Positions 7,937-15,454 of a stretch of DNA of 64,000 bases are shown in pieces; within the stretch, counting starts at the first letter, position 1; every line of letters begins with the position of its first letter. This DNA is from Kineosporia succinea (lineage in GTDB: Bacteria; Actinomycetota; Actinomycetes; Actinomycetales; Kineosporiaceae): positions 3,655,241-3,719,240 of the forward strand of contig NZ_JAUSQZ010000001.1 of NCBI RefSeq assembly GCF_030811555.1. Direction: 5' to 3'. The translations under genes were made by a program, and so were the position numbers. The notes beneath the pieces were generated by a model. It searched no databases, was not told the DNA's origin, and was given only the letters and a program-made list of their open reading frames with translations.

Positions 7937-7966
7937 GTGCTTTCGATTATCGATAATCGAAAGCAC
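7937..7966. promoter_or_regulatory. Perfect 30-bp AT-rich palindrome, candidate operator
   Basis: Each 15-nt arm reads GTGCTTTCGATTATC and the second arm is its exact reverse complement, with no spacer. Its AT-rich core TTATCGATAA stands out from the GC-rich surroundings. It lies upstream of the polyprenyl synthase and just before the 26-bp array. A dimeric repressor site is the simplest reading; a bidirectional terminator or a recombination site are alternatives. Confidence 0.55.
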
Positions 7967-7986
7967 GGGCTTCCGTGATCCGGCCC

Positions 7987-8326
7987 GGCCAGTGGTAGCG
8001 AGCACGTGCTCCGGCCAGTGGTAGCGGTTACGGGGCGTCGGCCAGAGGTAGCGGTTACGGGCACTGGCTAGAGGCAACGGTTGCGGGCGCCGGCCAGAGG
8101 TAGCGGTTGCGGGGCGCTGGCCAGAGGTAGCGATCGCGGGCGCTGGCTAGAGGTAGCGGTTGCGGGCGCCGGCTAGAGGTAGTGGTTACGAGCATTGGCT
8201 AGAGGCAGCGGTTGCGGGCGCTGGCCAGCGGTACCGGGTACAGGCACCGGCTAGAGGTAACGGCCACGGGCACCGGCTAGCGGTAGCGAGTACAGGCGCC
8301 GGCCAGCGGTAGCGAGCAGAGTACTG
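7987..8326. repeat. 26-bp imperfect tandem array, 13 units
   Basis: The motif GGCYAGNGGTAGCGG recurs with starts at 7987, 8013, 8040, 8066, 8092, 8119, 8145, 8171, 8197, 8223, 8249, 8275 and 8301, a spacing of 26 bp (twice 27). The units vary by several bases, unlike the near-identical array at 2718-2876. The repeats are contiguous with no unique spacers, so this is not a CRISPR. The function is unknown; a protein-binding array or a structural element is possible. Confidence 0.88.
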
Positions 8327-8474
8327 AGCCGCCGAAACAGAAAAGACGATGCGCCGGGGGACGAGGGGAAATCGATCGGACAGGCAGCCGGAGTGAGGCC
8401 TGGTCGCAGAACGCCGGGGACTGCCGGTGCACGTCGTCTGTGCACCCGACCTCCCGACATGATTCGATGCCGAT

Positions 8475-9065
8475 GTGAACTCCATCAGTCGGGGCTGGCT
8501 GTTCATCATCCTGTTCGGCGGTGCGGCCGTTCTGCTCCTCGCCGCGCGCGGATTCGGCGGGGCCGGCGACATCACGGGGTCGGTCGAGAGCGAGACGACC
8601 AACCCCGGGATTCCCTACGCCGGCACGGCCGAGGGGCCGGACGGGTCGGACGGGTCGGACGACGACCGGGAACTCCCGGCCCGCTTCCCGCGGCAGGGCG
8701 AGGGCACGCTGTTCGCCGGCCGGGCCCAGCTGCTCCCGGTGTCCGGCGACACCATGGTGCTGTCGGCCTACGAGGGGGACGAGGTCACGGCCCAGGCCGT
8801 GCCGGTGCTGTCGGTGGACGCCGACGAGGGGTTCTGGATCGGCAGCCCGGGCGAGCGTCTCTGGGTGCAGCTCGTCGGCCCGCCGCCGGAGTCGCCCTAC
8901 CGGGTACGGGCCGGTGACTCGGTCACGTTCAGCGGCCGGATCGTCGAGCACAGCGCGTCGTTCGCGGCCCGGGTCGGCGTCGACCGGGCCGAGGGTTCCC
9001 GCACGCTGGCGGTGCAGCGGGCCCACATCGAGGTCAGCAAACGCACTCTGGCCGTGGCTCCCTAA
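8475..9065 (+). CDS. Membrane-anchored protein of unknown function
   Basis: A 196-residue protein from a GTG start. An N-terminal hydrophobic helix (about residues 7-25, WLFIILFGGAAVLLLAA) is followed by an acidic Gly/Asp/Ser linker and then an extracytoplasmic domain of about 120 residues rich in beta-type sequence (VLSAYEGDEVTAQAVPVLSVDADEGFWIG, then GRIVEHSASFAARVGV). No Cys lies in a lipobox, so it is an anchored rather than lipidated protein. I do not recognise the family. It sits alone before the acyltransferase gene, 94 bp away and on the same strand. The topology suggests a cell-surface or envelope role, which is inference only. Confidence 0.72.
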   Translation: MNSISRGWLFIILFGGAAVLLLAARGFGGAGDITGSVESETTNPGIPYAGTAEGPDGSDGSDDDRELPARFPRQGEGTLFAGRAQLLPVSGDTMVLSAYEGDEVTAQAVPVLSVDADEGFWIGSPGERLWVQLVGPPPESPYRVRAGDSVTFSGRIVEHSASFAARVGVDRAEGSRTLAVQRAHIEVSKRTLAVAP

Positions 9066-9159
9066 CTTGAACAGTTGAGGACCCGGATCACCCGGACGGA
9101 TCAGAGAACCACCCTCGGCTGAGGCTCAGGCCGGGGGCAGGTCTGTCGATAACCGGTGG

Positions 9160-11265
9160 GTGCCTCACGCATCGACTGTTCTCGGAACCACGCTCTCACC
9201 CGAGAAGATCGACCCGCAACCCCACCCCGCGAAACCGGAGTTCCGGCCGGACATCGAGGGTCTGCGTGCGGTCGCGATCATCCTGGTGGTGCTCTACCAC
9301 TGCGGCGTCAGCGCGTTCAGCGGCGGTTACGTGGGCGTGGACGTCTTCTTCGTCATCTCCGGCTTCCTCATCACCGGGCACCTGGCCCGCGAGGTGGAGA
9401 CGACGGGACGGCTGCACATCGGCCGGTTCTACGCCCGCCGCGGCATGCGGCTGCTGCCCGCGGCCACGCTGACGATCGTCGCCACCTTGCTGGCCGCCTG
9501 GTGGTGGCTGCCCTCGGTCCGGCTGAAGGACATCGCCACCGACGGGCTGGCCGCGACCGGCTACGTGCTGAACTACCGGCTCGCCGCGACCGGCACCGAG
9601 TACCGCGGCGAGGGGGACCTGCCCTCACCGCTGCAGCACTTCTGGTCGCTCGGCGTGGAGGAACAGTTCTACCTGGTGATCCCGCTGCTGCTGGTGCTCA
9701 CCGCGGTGCTGCTGAAGCGCCGGGCCGCCTTCGTCGCGGTGATCGCGCTGGTCACCGCCGGGTCGTTCGCCTGGTCGGTGCTGTCCACCGACGAGCTCGC
9801 GAACTGGGCCTACTTCGGGGCCCCGACCCGGGCCTGGGAACTCGGCGCGGGAGCCCTGCTGGCGCTCGCCCTGCCCTACACGCCGCGGCTGCCCGACGCC
9901 CTGGCCTCGCTGGTACGGCTGATCGGCCTCGGCCTGATCGTCGTCGCCGCGATGAACTTCGACGACCGCACCCCGTTCCCGGGGTACCACGCGGGTCTGC
10001 CGGTGCTCGGCGCGTTCCTGGTGATCGCCGCGGGCCGGGCCGTCAGCGGGCGCCTGCTCAGCCACGGCGTGATGCGCGCGATCGGCGCCCGCTCGTACTC
10101 CTGGTACCTCTGGCACTGGCCGGTGCTGCTCATCGCCCCCTACGCGCTGGACGAGGACTTCGGCACCGGCAAGAAACTGGCCGCCGCCGGCTGCGCCTAC
10201 CTGATGGCCGTGATCAGCTACGCGATGGTCGAGCGCCCCCTGCACGAGCTCGGCCGCGAGCGTCCCGGGTGGGGCGTGAACGCGCTCACCGGGCTGGGAC
10301 TCATGGTGGTGGCCGCGGTGGTGTCCCTGCTGGTGCCGGTGCTGCCCGACCGCACCCCGGAGGGCACGGTGAACGCCGGGCGGGTCGAGCTGACCGGCAG
10401 CACCAGCGCCCGCGAGAAGCAGCTCGAGCAGAAGCTCAGCGCGTCGCTGAAGGTCGACGACCTGCCGAAGAACCTGACGCCGAGCCTCAAGGGTGCGGCC
10501 CGGGACCTGCCGCCGGTCTACTACGACGGCTGCCACCAGGAGCTCGAGATCAAGGACGTGCCGAAGAGCTGCGAGAACTTCGGCGATCCCCGGGGCAAGC
10601 GCACCGTGGTGCTGTTCGGGGACTCGCACGCGGCCCAGTGGTGGCCCGCGCTCAACCAGGTCGCCAAGCAGAAGAAGTGGCGCTTCGCCAGCTTCACCAA
10701 GAGCGCCTGCACCGCCGCCGACGTGCGGATCTACCTGGAGCTGACCAAGCGCGACTACACCGAGTGCATCCAGTGGCGCCGCGACATCCTCAAGCGGGTG
10801 CAGGCGATGAAGCCCGCCGTGGTGGTGATGTCGGCGAACGCGGACGGCGGCGAGGCCCTGAACGGTGAGGGCTCGCAGGACGACCGCTGGGTGGAGGGCT
10901 GGCGCCGCAACGCCGAGGCCATGCAGGCCACCGGCGCCCAGGTCGTCTACCTCGAGGACAGCGCCTGGCCCAAGGTGAACGTGCCGGAGTGCCTGTCGAC
11001 CAAGCCCACCGAGATCTCCGACTGCGCCGCCAGCGAGCGCCAGGCCACCACGGCCCCCGACCGGCGCAAGCTGATCGAGGAGATGATCGAGGACATCGGT
11101 GGCACCGTGGTGGACCCGATGCCGTGGTTCTGCGCCCCGAAGGGCTGCCCGACGGTGGTCGGCAACATGCTCGTGTACCAGGACGACAGCCACGTGACAC
11201 AGGTCTACGCGAAGTTCCTCGGGCCCATCCTGGGCGAGAAGCTACGGCTCAGGCAGCTCAAGTAG
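9160..11265 (+). CDS. Acyltransferase 3 / SGNH hydrolase fusion (OafA-like)
   Basis: A 701-residue membrane enzyme. Residues about 25-390 form an acyltransferase-3 domain of roughly ten helices, with hallmark motifs RPDIEGLRAVAI, VDVFFVISGFLIT and HFWSLGVEEQFYLV. A linker follows, then a C-terminal SGNH-type domain with GDSHAAQWW (nucleophile Ser) and the terminal DDSHVTQ (Asp-His). In OafA-like proteins the membrane part brings acyl groups across the membrane and the SGNH part transfers them to cell-surface glycans. The exact glycan is unknown. The GTG start at 9160 is 94 bp after the preceding gene. Its stop lies 2 bp from the stop of the convergent cold-shock-domain gene. Confidence 0.92.
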   Translation: MPHASTVLGTTLSPEKIDPQPHPAKPEFRPDIEGLRAVAIILVVLYHCGVSAFSGGYVGVDVFFVISGFLITGHLAREVETTGRLHIGRFYARRGMRLLPAATLTIVATLLAAWWWLPSVRLKDIATDGLAATGYVLNYRLAATGTEYRGEGDLPSPLQHFWSLGVEEQFYLVIPLLLVLTAVLLKRRAAFVAVIALVTAGSFAWSVLSTDELANWAYFGAPTRAWELGAGALLALALPYTPRLPDALASLVRLIGLGLIVVAAMNFDDRTPFPGYHAGLPVLGAFLVIAAGRAVSGRLLSHGVMRAIGARSYSWYLWHWPVLLIAPYALDEDFGTGKKLAAAGCAYLMAVISYAMVERPLHELGRERPGWGVNALTGLGLMVVAAVVSLLVPVLPDRTPEGTVNAGRVELTGSTSAREKQLEQKLSASLKVDDLPKNLTPSLKGAARDLPPVYYDGCHQELEIKDVPKSCENFGDPRGKRTVVLFGDSHAAQWWPALNQVAKQKKWRFASFTKSACTAADVRIYLELTKRDYTECIQWRRDILKRVQAMKPAVVVMSANADGGEALNGEGSQDDRWVEGWRRNAEAMQATGAQVVYLEDSAWPKVNVPECLSTKPTEISDCAASERQATTAPDRRKLIEEMIEDIGGTVVDPMPWFCAPKGCPTVVGNMLVYQDDSHVTQVYAKFLGPILGEKLRLRQLK

Positions 11266-11267
11266 GG

Positions 11268-11948
11268 CTACTCCACCCAGCCGTGCCGCCGGGCCAGCGT
11301 GACCACCGCGCGGCGCAGCTGGGTGATCTGCTCGCCGGTCATGCTCGGCACCGATTCCAGGCACACCTCGGCCAGTTCGGCGTTCAGCGTGTCGGCCGTG
11401 AGTACCTCGCGGGCGGCCGGCCGGACGGCCCCGTTGGCCACCGGAGCGGCGCTCGCCGCCGTGCGCTGCGGAGCGATCGTGGCGGAGCCCGGGGTGGGCA
11501 CGGCCGCTCCTTGGGACGCGGCGGCCAGGGTGGCCGGAGAGGGCACCGAGGCGGGTGTGGGCACCGGCGGGGCGGCTGTGGCCACGGAGCCGTTGGCCAC
11601 GCTGGTGTGCGGCTGGGCGGCCGGGCTCGGCGTGGGATGCGGCTGCGCGGTGGGCCCGTGGGTGGAGGGGGCCTGCACGGCCGGCGAGGGCACGGGACCG
11701 GCCGGTTTCGCGGGCGCGGTGCTCACCGGCGGTACCACCGGACGGCCCTTGATCACCCTCACGGCCGTGGCCTTGAGGCCGCGCTCGCCCTCGATCACGT
11801 CGAACTCCACCGGAACTCCCGGGTGGTACTGATGCTTTTCTGCAAGCAGTGCGTTCGCGTGAAGAAAGACGTCTTCACCACCGGCGTCCGGGGCAATGAA
11901 GCCGTATCCACGAATTTCGTCGAACCGCAGTATCTTTCCTGTCGCCAC
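11268..11948 (-). CDS. Cold-shock-domain protein with Ala/Pro linker and C-terminal helical domain
   Basis: About 226 residues from the GTG at 11948. Residues 1-70 are a cold-shock domain, with RNP1 in GYGFIAPD and RNP2 in DVFLHANAL, expected to bind single-stranded RNA or DNA. A linker of about 100 residues rich in Ala, Pro, Thr and Ser follows. The conserved-looking end runs LNAELAEVCLESVPSMTGEQITQLRRAVVTLARRHGWVE. Ordinary CspA proteins are about 67 residues, so the linker and the C-terminal 50 residues are additions. They may recruit a partner, which is inference. The start is preceded by GAGAAGGA. A longer frame reaches 12032 but begins with a basic non-domain sequence. Confidence 0.85.
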   Translation of the reverse strand: MATGKILRFDEIRGYGFIAPDAGGEDVFLHANALLAEKHQYHPGVPVEFDVIEGERGLKATAVRVIKGRPVVPPVSTAPAKPAGPVPSPAVQAPSTHGPTAQPHPTPSPAAQPHTSVANGSVATAAPPVPTPASVPSPATLAAASQGAAVPTPGSATIAPQRTAASAAPVANGAVRPAAREVLTADTLNAELAEVCLESVPSMTGEQITQLRRAVVTLARRHGWVE

Positions 11949-12148
11949 AGCAGTCGCATCCTTCTCGTCGTCAGGTGCGCGAGGTGGCCGATAATAGCGG
12001 GTCCGTCCTCGCGGATTCCTTCTGCCGGACACTCTTCCAGATATCAGAATGCCTGGTCAGGCGGGTTGCGAGAACTTGCCGTCGGGAGGCGGGAAATGAC
12101 TCGCGAGTATCACCAGGTATAACGATGTCAGGTGAGTTTCGGTTCCGT

Positions 12149-14212
12149 TCAGGCGGTCGGATAATCCGCCGAACGGCCCGAGGCCAGGGCCCGGAAACGG
12201 GCTATCAGGTCGGACTGCCGGGCCGGGAGAAACTCCTGTGCCACGGCCGCCGCGTCGTCGTAGGCGGAGATCAGGAGTTTCCGGGCGATGGGCTGCCCGG
12301 TGCTCTCGATCAATGTGAGTGTCGCCAGAGTGAGAGCGAATCTCAGACGGGGCGGAAGTTCCGCGGTGTGCAGGGCCCCGTCCCGCGGCAGATTGGGCAC
12401 GCACTCACTGAGGGCGCCCATCGCGGCCGACGCCAGGGCGTGCCGCGCCTCCGGATCGGTCTCCCGGGCACAGGCGAGCAGGCTGTTCTCGGCGTTGGTG
12501 ATGCGGGGATCGGTGGGTGGTTCGGGGGCCCGGGTGTGGATGACCTCGAGCCGGTCGGGGGTCTCGTCGCCCACGTTGCTGCCCGAGTTGTTGCCCGGAC
12601 TGCCGCCGAGGCTGTTGCTGCTGCGGACGCTGGGGGCGCCCAGTTGCGGGAGCGGCGCGCGCGGCGGTTGTCTCGGGCTGCGCGGGGCCGGCGACGGCGG
12701 ACGCGCCGGTTGCGTCTCGGGGGATGCCGCAGGACGCGGTGGCCGGGTTGCGTGGGGCGGTCGTGGTCGCGCGGTGTCCGGTCGTGCGATGTCTGAATGC
12801 GCGGCGTCCGGGCGGGCCGGGTTCGGGGCGGCCGGGAAGGGGTGTGTGGCGCCCCTGTCGTCGCGGGGCGGGTGCTGTTCCAGGTGGGGCGCGGGCCGGT
12901 TCCAGGGGGCAGGGTTGCGGGGACCGGCGTTGCGGGCGGCCTGGTCACGAGGAGTCTGGTTGCGCGCGGTGGGATTGCGCGGCTGGTGGGGTGCGCGCGG
13001 GGACACGCTGGTGGGCGCGGTGTTTCCGGCCGGGGAGTTTCCGCCCAGGACGGTGCGCGGGGTGCTCGCACCGGACGTCGTGTAGCCCCCGCTGGTGTAC
13101 CCGCCACTGGTGAAACCGCCTGCGGCGAAACGGGATGCGGTCTGGTCGCCGCGCTCGGGGCGGCGCGGCCGGGGCGTCGGGCGCGGTGGCCGGGGGCGGG
13201 TGCGGCTGGCGTCGGCGTCCCGCGGCGCGTCGGTGGTCGCGGCCGAACGGCGGACGTCGCGGTCACCTCCCGGCCCCCCTCGCCCCTGCGGGGCGTGAGA
13301 ACGGGGGGCGTCCTCGGCCGACCCGCGTGGATCCGCAGCGCTCGCCCGGTTCTGGGGCCGGACGTCGCGCGCGCTCGTCGTATACGTACCCGGGGCAAGA
13401 CCCTGGGGGTCGGGGGCGCGGAGGTCAGCGGCCGCGGCGGACGCGTCGTGGGTGTTCGGCGACGAGGCGGCGCGGTGGAGTTCGTGGCCACGGGCGTCGA
13501 GGTCGCGCAGGTCGGCGGTGGCCGGGGTCCACGGACGCACCGTGGGGCCGTTGCCGGAACTCGTGGGTGGGGTGTCGAAGCCGCGGAGGTCGGTGGTGTG
13601 GGTGTCCACCGTCGGCGGGTTCCAGGGGGGCACGTCACGGGAGTCGGTGGCGCGCGGGGGAGCCGGGTGGTCGCGCAGATCGGCCACCGCCGGGGGCTGA
13701 CCGGCGGAGGGCCGGCCGGCGAAGGGCACGTCGTCGAGCGTCGGGTCGGGGAAGGACGGGGCCGTGAAGTAGTCGTCCCTGGAGAAACCGGACGACGCGG
13801 GAGGGAGGTCCGGCTGAAGGTTCGCCGTGTGGAAGGTGGGCCCGGAGGGGCCGGTGACCGGCGCGTCCGCCATGGGGGAGGTGACCCCGTGCGGGAGGGG
13901 AGCCGAGGGGCCACCGAACCAGGGCGAGGGGGCGAAGGCGGAGGCGCTGGCGAACGAGGAGATCCGGCGGGCCAGAGCGTCGGGATGAAGCACGCGGTAA
14001 CGCGGTGAACTGGGAGCGGCCTGGTGACGAGGGTTGCGCTTCGCGAAGAGGTCGCCGTGCTGGTCGAGCACGACCATCACGCGGGACTCGTCGGTGTGGC
14101 AGTAGGCGGCCAGCGTCGCGGCGTCGAACTCCTGCAGGTCTGCCGCGGTCGACAGCACGTCCACGTCGATCACGGCGGTGGCCCCCTCAGGCTCTTCAAC
14201 TACTCCCAGCAA
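12149..14212 (-). CDS. Large Pro/Arg-rich disordered protein with conserved ends
   Basis: An open frame of 687 codons; a GTG at 14173 gives a slightly shorter alternative start. The first 80 or so residues look folded (VIDVDVLSTAADLQEFDAA, then SRVMVVLDQHGDLFAKRNPRHQ). The following 450 residues are dominated by Pro, Arg, Ala, Thr and Asp with short repeats such as GGYTSGG. The final 130 residues look folded and helical (ITNAENSLLACARETDPEARHALASAAMG, then LTLATLTLIESTGQPIARKLL). No catalytic motif is recognisable. It is leftward, upstream of the cold-shock-domain gene across a 200-bp gap. It could be a scaffold or nucleoid/RNA-associated protein; no function is assigned. Confidence 0.68.
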   Translation of the reverse strand: MLGVVEEPEGATAVIDVDVLSTAADLQEFDAATLAAYCHTDESRVMVVLDQHGDLFAKRNPRHQAAPSSPRYRVLHPDALARRISSFASASAFAPSPWFGGPSAPLPHGVTSPMADAPVTGPSGPTFHTANLQPDLPPASSGFSRDDYFTAPSFPDPTLDDVPFAGRPSAGQPPAVADLRDHPAPPRATDSRDVPPWNPPTVDTHTTDLRGFDTPPTSSGNGPTVRPWTPATADLRDLDARGHELHRAASSPNTHDASAAAADLRAPDPQGLAPGTYTTSARDVRPQNRASAADPRGSAEDAPRSHAPQGRGGPGGDRDVRRSAATTDAPRDADASRTRPRPPRPTPRPRRPERGDQTASRFAAGGFTSGGYTSGGYTTSGASTPRTVLGGNSPAGNTAPTSVSPRAPHQPRNPTARNQTPRDQAARNAGPRNPAPWNRPAPHLEQHPPRDDRGATHPFPAAPNPARPDAAHSDIARPDTARPRPPHATRPPRPAASPETQPARPPSPAPRSPRQPPRAPLPQLGAPSVRSSNSLGGSPGNNSGSNVGDETPDRLEVIHTRAPEPPTDPRITNAENSLLACARETDPEARHALASAAMGALSECVPNLPRDGALHTAELPPRLRFALTLATLTLIESTGQPIARKLLISAYDDAAAVAQEFLPARQSDLIARFRALASGRSADYPTA

Positions 14213-14306
14213 TCAGGAGGCCCCATTCTCTCGACGCTGCGTGACCATCGAGAGTGCGACACGCCCTAACTCCTGTGACTGAAGAGAATTGGGTGCACAA
14301 ACAGAA

Positions 14307-14350
14307 CGTGATCATGCGAAACCTCCCGGCGGAGGTTCCGCATGATCACG
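14307..14350 (-). terminator. Strong hairpin terminator after ackA
   Basis: A 20-bp stem with one mismatch pairs 14307-14326 with 14331-14350 around a 4-nt loop (CGGC). The stem is centred on AACCTCC/GGAGGTT. It begins 7 bp after the ackA stop and ends the xfp-ackA transcript. There is no U-tract, as is usual in actinomycetes. Confidence 0.85.
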
Positions 14351-14357
14351 AGGGGGC

Positions 14358-15449
14358 TCAGGCCAGCAGGCCGCGGACCTCTCCGGAGATCTGCAGGTCT
14401 TCGCGGGCCGTCACCACGAAGGTGCGCACCGGCGCCTTCTCGGCGCTGATTTCCAGGTCGCTGTGGGCCTGGTGGTTGAGTGCGCCGTCGACGAGCACAC
14501 CGGCCCAGCCGAAGGCGGTGGCCACCTTGCCGCGGATGAGTGCCGAGTGCTCGCCGACCCCACCGGTGAAGACCAGGGCGTCGATGCCACCGGCCGACGC
14601 GATCATCGAGCCGATGCTGCTGATCAGCCGGTGCACGTAGGTGTCGAGCGCGAGAACGGCACGCTCTTCGCCCTTCTCGTACCCGGCCTCGACGTCACGC
14701 ATGTCATTGCTGCCGGCCAGGGCGGTCAGGCCGCCCTCACGCTCCAGGCCCTGGGCGACATCCTCGGCCGACAGACCCGCCTGCTGCTGCAGCCAGAGCA
14801 CGATGTTCGGGTCGACCGTGCCCGAGCGGGTGGCCATGACCAGACCCTCGAGCGGCGTGAAACCCATCGTGGTGTCGGCACTCTCGCCGTGCCGGACCGC
14901 GCAGAGCGAGGCCCCGGCGCCCAGGTGGCAGACGATCGTGCGCATCTCGGACACCGGGCGACCGGCCAGGGCGGCGGCCCGGGCCGAGGCGTAGGCGTGC
15001 GAGAGGCCGTGGAACCCGTAGCGGCGGATGCTGTACTTCTCCCGCCACTCGACCGGGATCGCGTAGGTGTACGCCCCGGCGTCGAGGGTGCTGTGGAAGG
15101 CCGTGTCGAAGCTGGCCACGTGCGGCACGTCGGGCAGCAGCTGACGCACCGCCTCGAGACCCGCGAGCGACTTCGGCTGGTGCAGAGGAGCGAGCGGGGT
15201 GAGGGTGCGCAGTTGCTCCATCACCCCGTCGTCGATCAGGGCGGGCCCGCTGAACAGCGTTCCGCCGTGCACGAACCGGTGGCCAACGGCCTGGGGCGCC
15301 GGCCATTCCTTGAGGGCCCGCGACAGCTCGGCGATGTCGAATCCCGAGGTGTCCGCCGGTAGGTCGACGGTGCCGATGACCTCGTCGGCGTCGCCGAGAA
15401 GCCGCACCTTGAGGCTCGACGAGCCCGCGTTGACCACCAGTACGTGCAT
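14358..15449 (-). CDS. ackA: Acetate kinase
   Basis: A 363-residue ASKHA-fold acetate kinase, interconverting acetyl phosphate + ADP and acetate + ATP. It shows VVNAGSSSLK at the N-terminus (phosphate 1), the substrate segment VGHRFVHGG, FDTAFHSTL, the signature RRYGFHGLSH, the adenosine-site HLGAGAS and the GGIDALVFTGGVGEHS region. It is a little shorter than the 390-400 typical of Escherichia and Bacillus enzymes but complete. It begins 5 nt after the phosphoketolase stop, so the two form an operon in which acetyl phosphate from phosphoketolase is used to make ATP. Confidence 0.96.
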   Translation of the reverse strand: MHVLVVNAGSSSLKVRLLGDADEVIGTVDLPADTSGFDIAELSRALKEWPAPQAVGHRFVHGGTLFSGPALIDDGVMEQLRTLTPLAPLHQPKSLAGLEAVRQLLPDVPHVASFDTAFHSTLDAGAYTYAIPVEWREKYSIRRYGFHGLSHAYASARAAALAGRPVSEMRTIVCHLGAGASLCAVRHGESADTTMGFTPLEGLVMATRSGTVDPNIVLWLQQQAGLSAEDVAQGLEREGGLTALAGSNDMRDVEAGYEKGEERAVLALDTYVHRLISSIGSMIASAGGIDALVFTGGVGEHSALIRGKVATAFGWAGVLVDGALNHQAHSDLEISAEKAPVRTFVVTAREDLQISGEVRGLLA

Positions 15450-15454
15450 CGTTA

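Larger units (their letters stand above)
7695..8474. other. Long intergenic region with palindrome and 26-bp array
   Basis: This is the divergent gap between the leftward polyprenyl synthase and the rightward membrane-anchored protein. No gene is supported. It contains the perfect 30-bp palindrome (7937-7966) and a 13-unit tandem array (7987-8326). Frames through the array give repeated Arg/Tyr/Trp/Pro/Ala strings and are not credible proteins. Confidence 0.6.

Noticed and set aside
7987-8326. CRISPR array
   Set aside because: The 26-bp units are contiguous and diverged, there are no unique spacers and no cas genes are nearby.
9625-11193. 522-codon minus-strand open frame
   Set aside because: It lies antisense to the acyltransferase/SGNH gene and has His/Gly/Arg-rich composition without domains.
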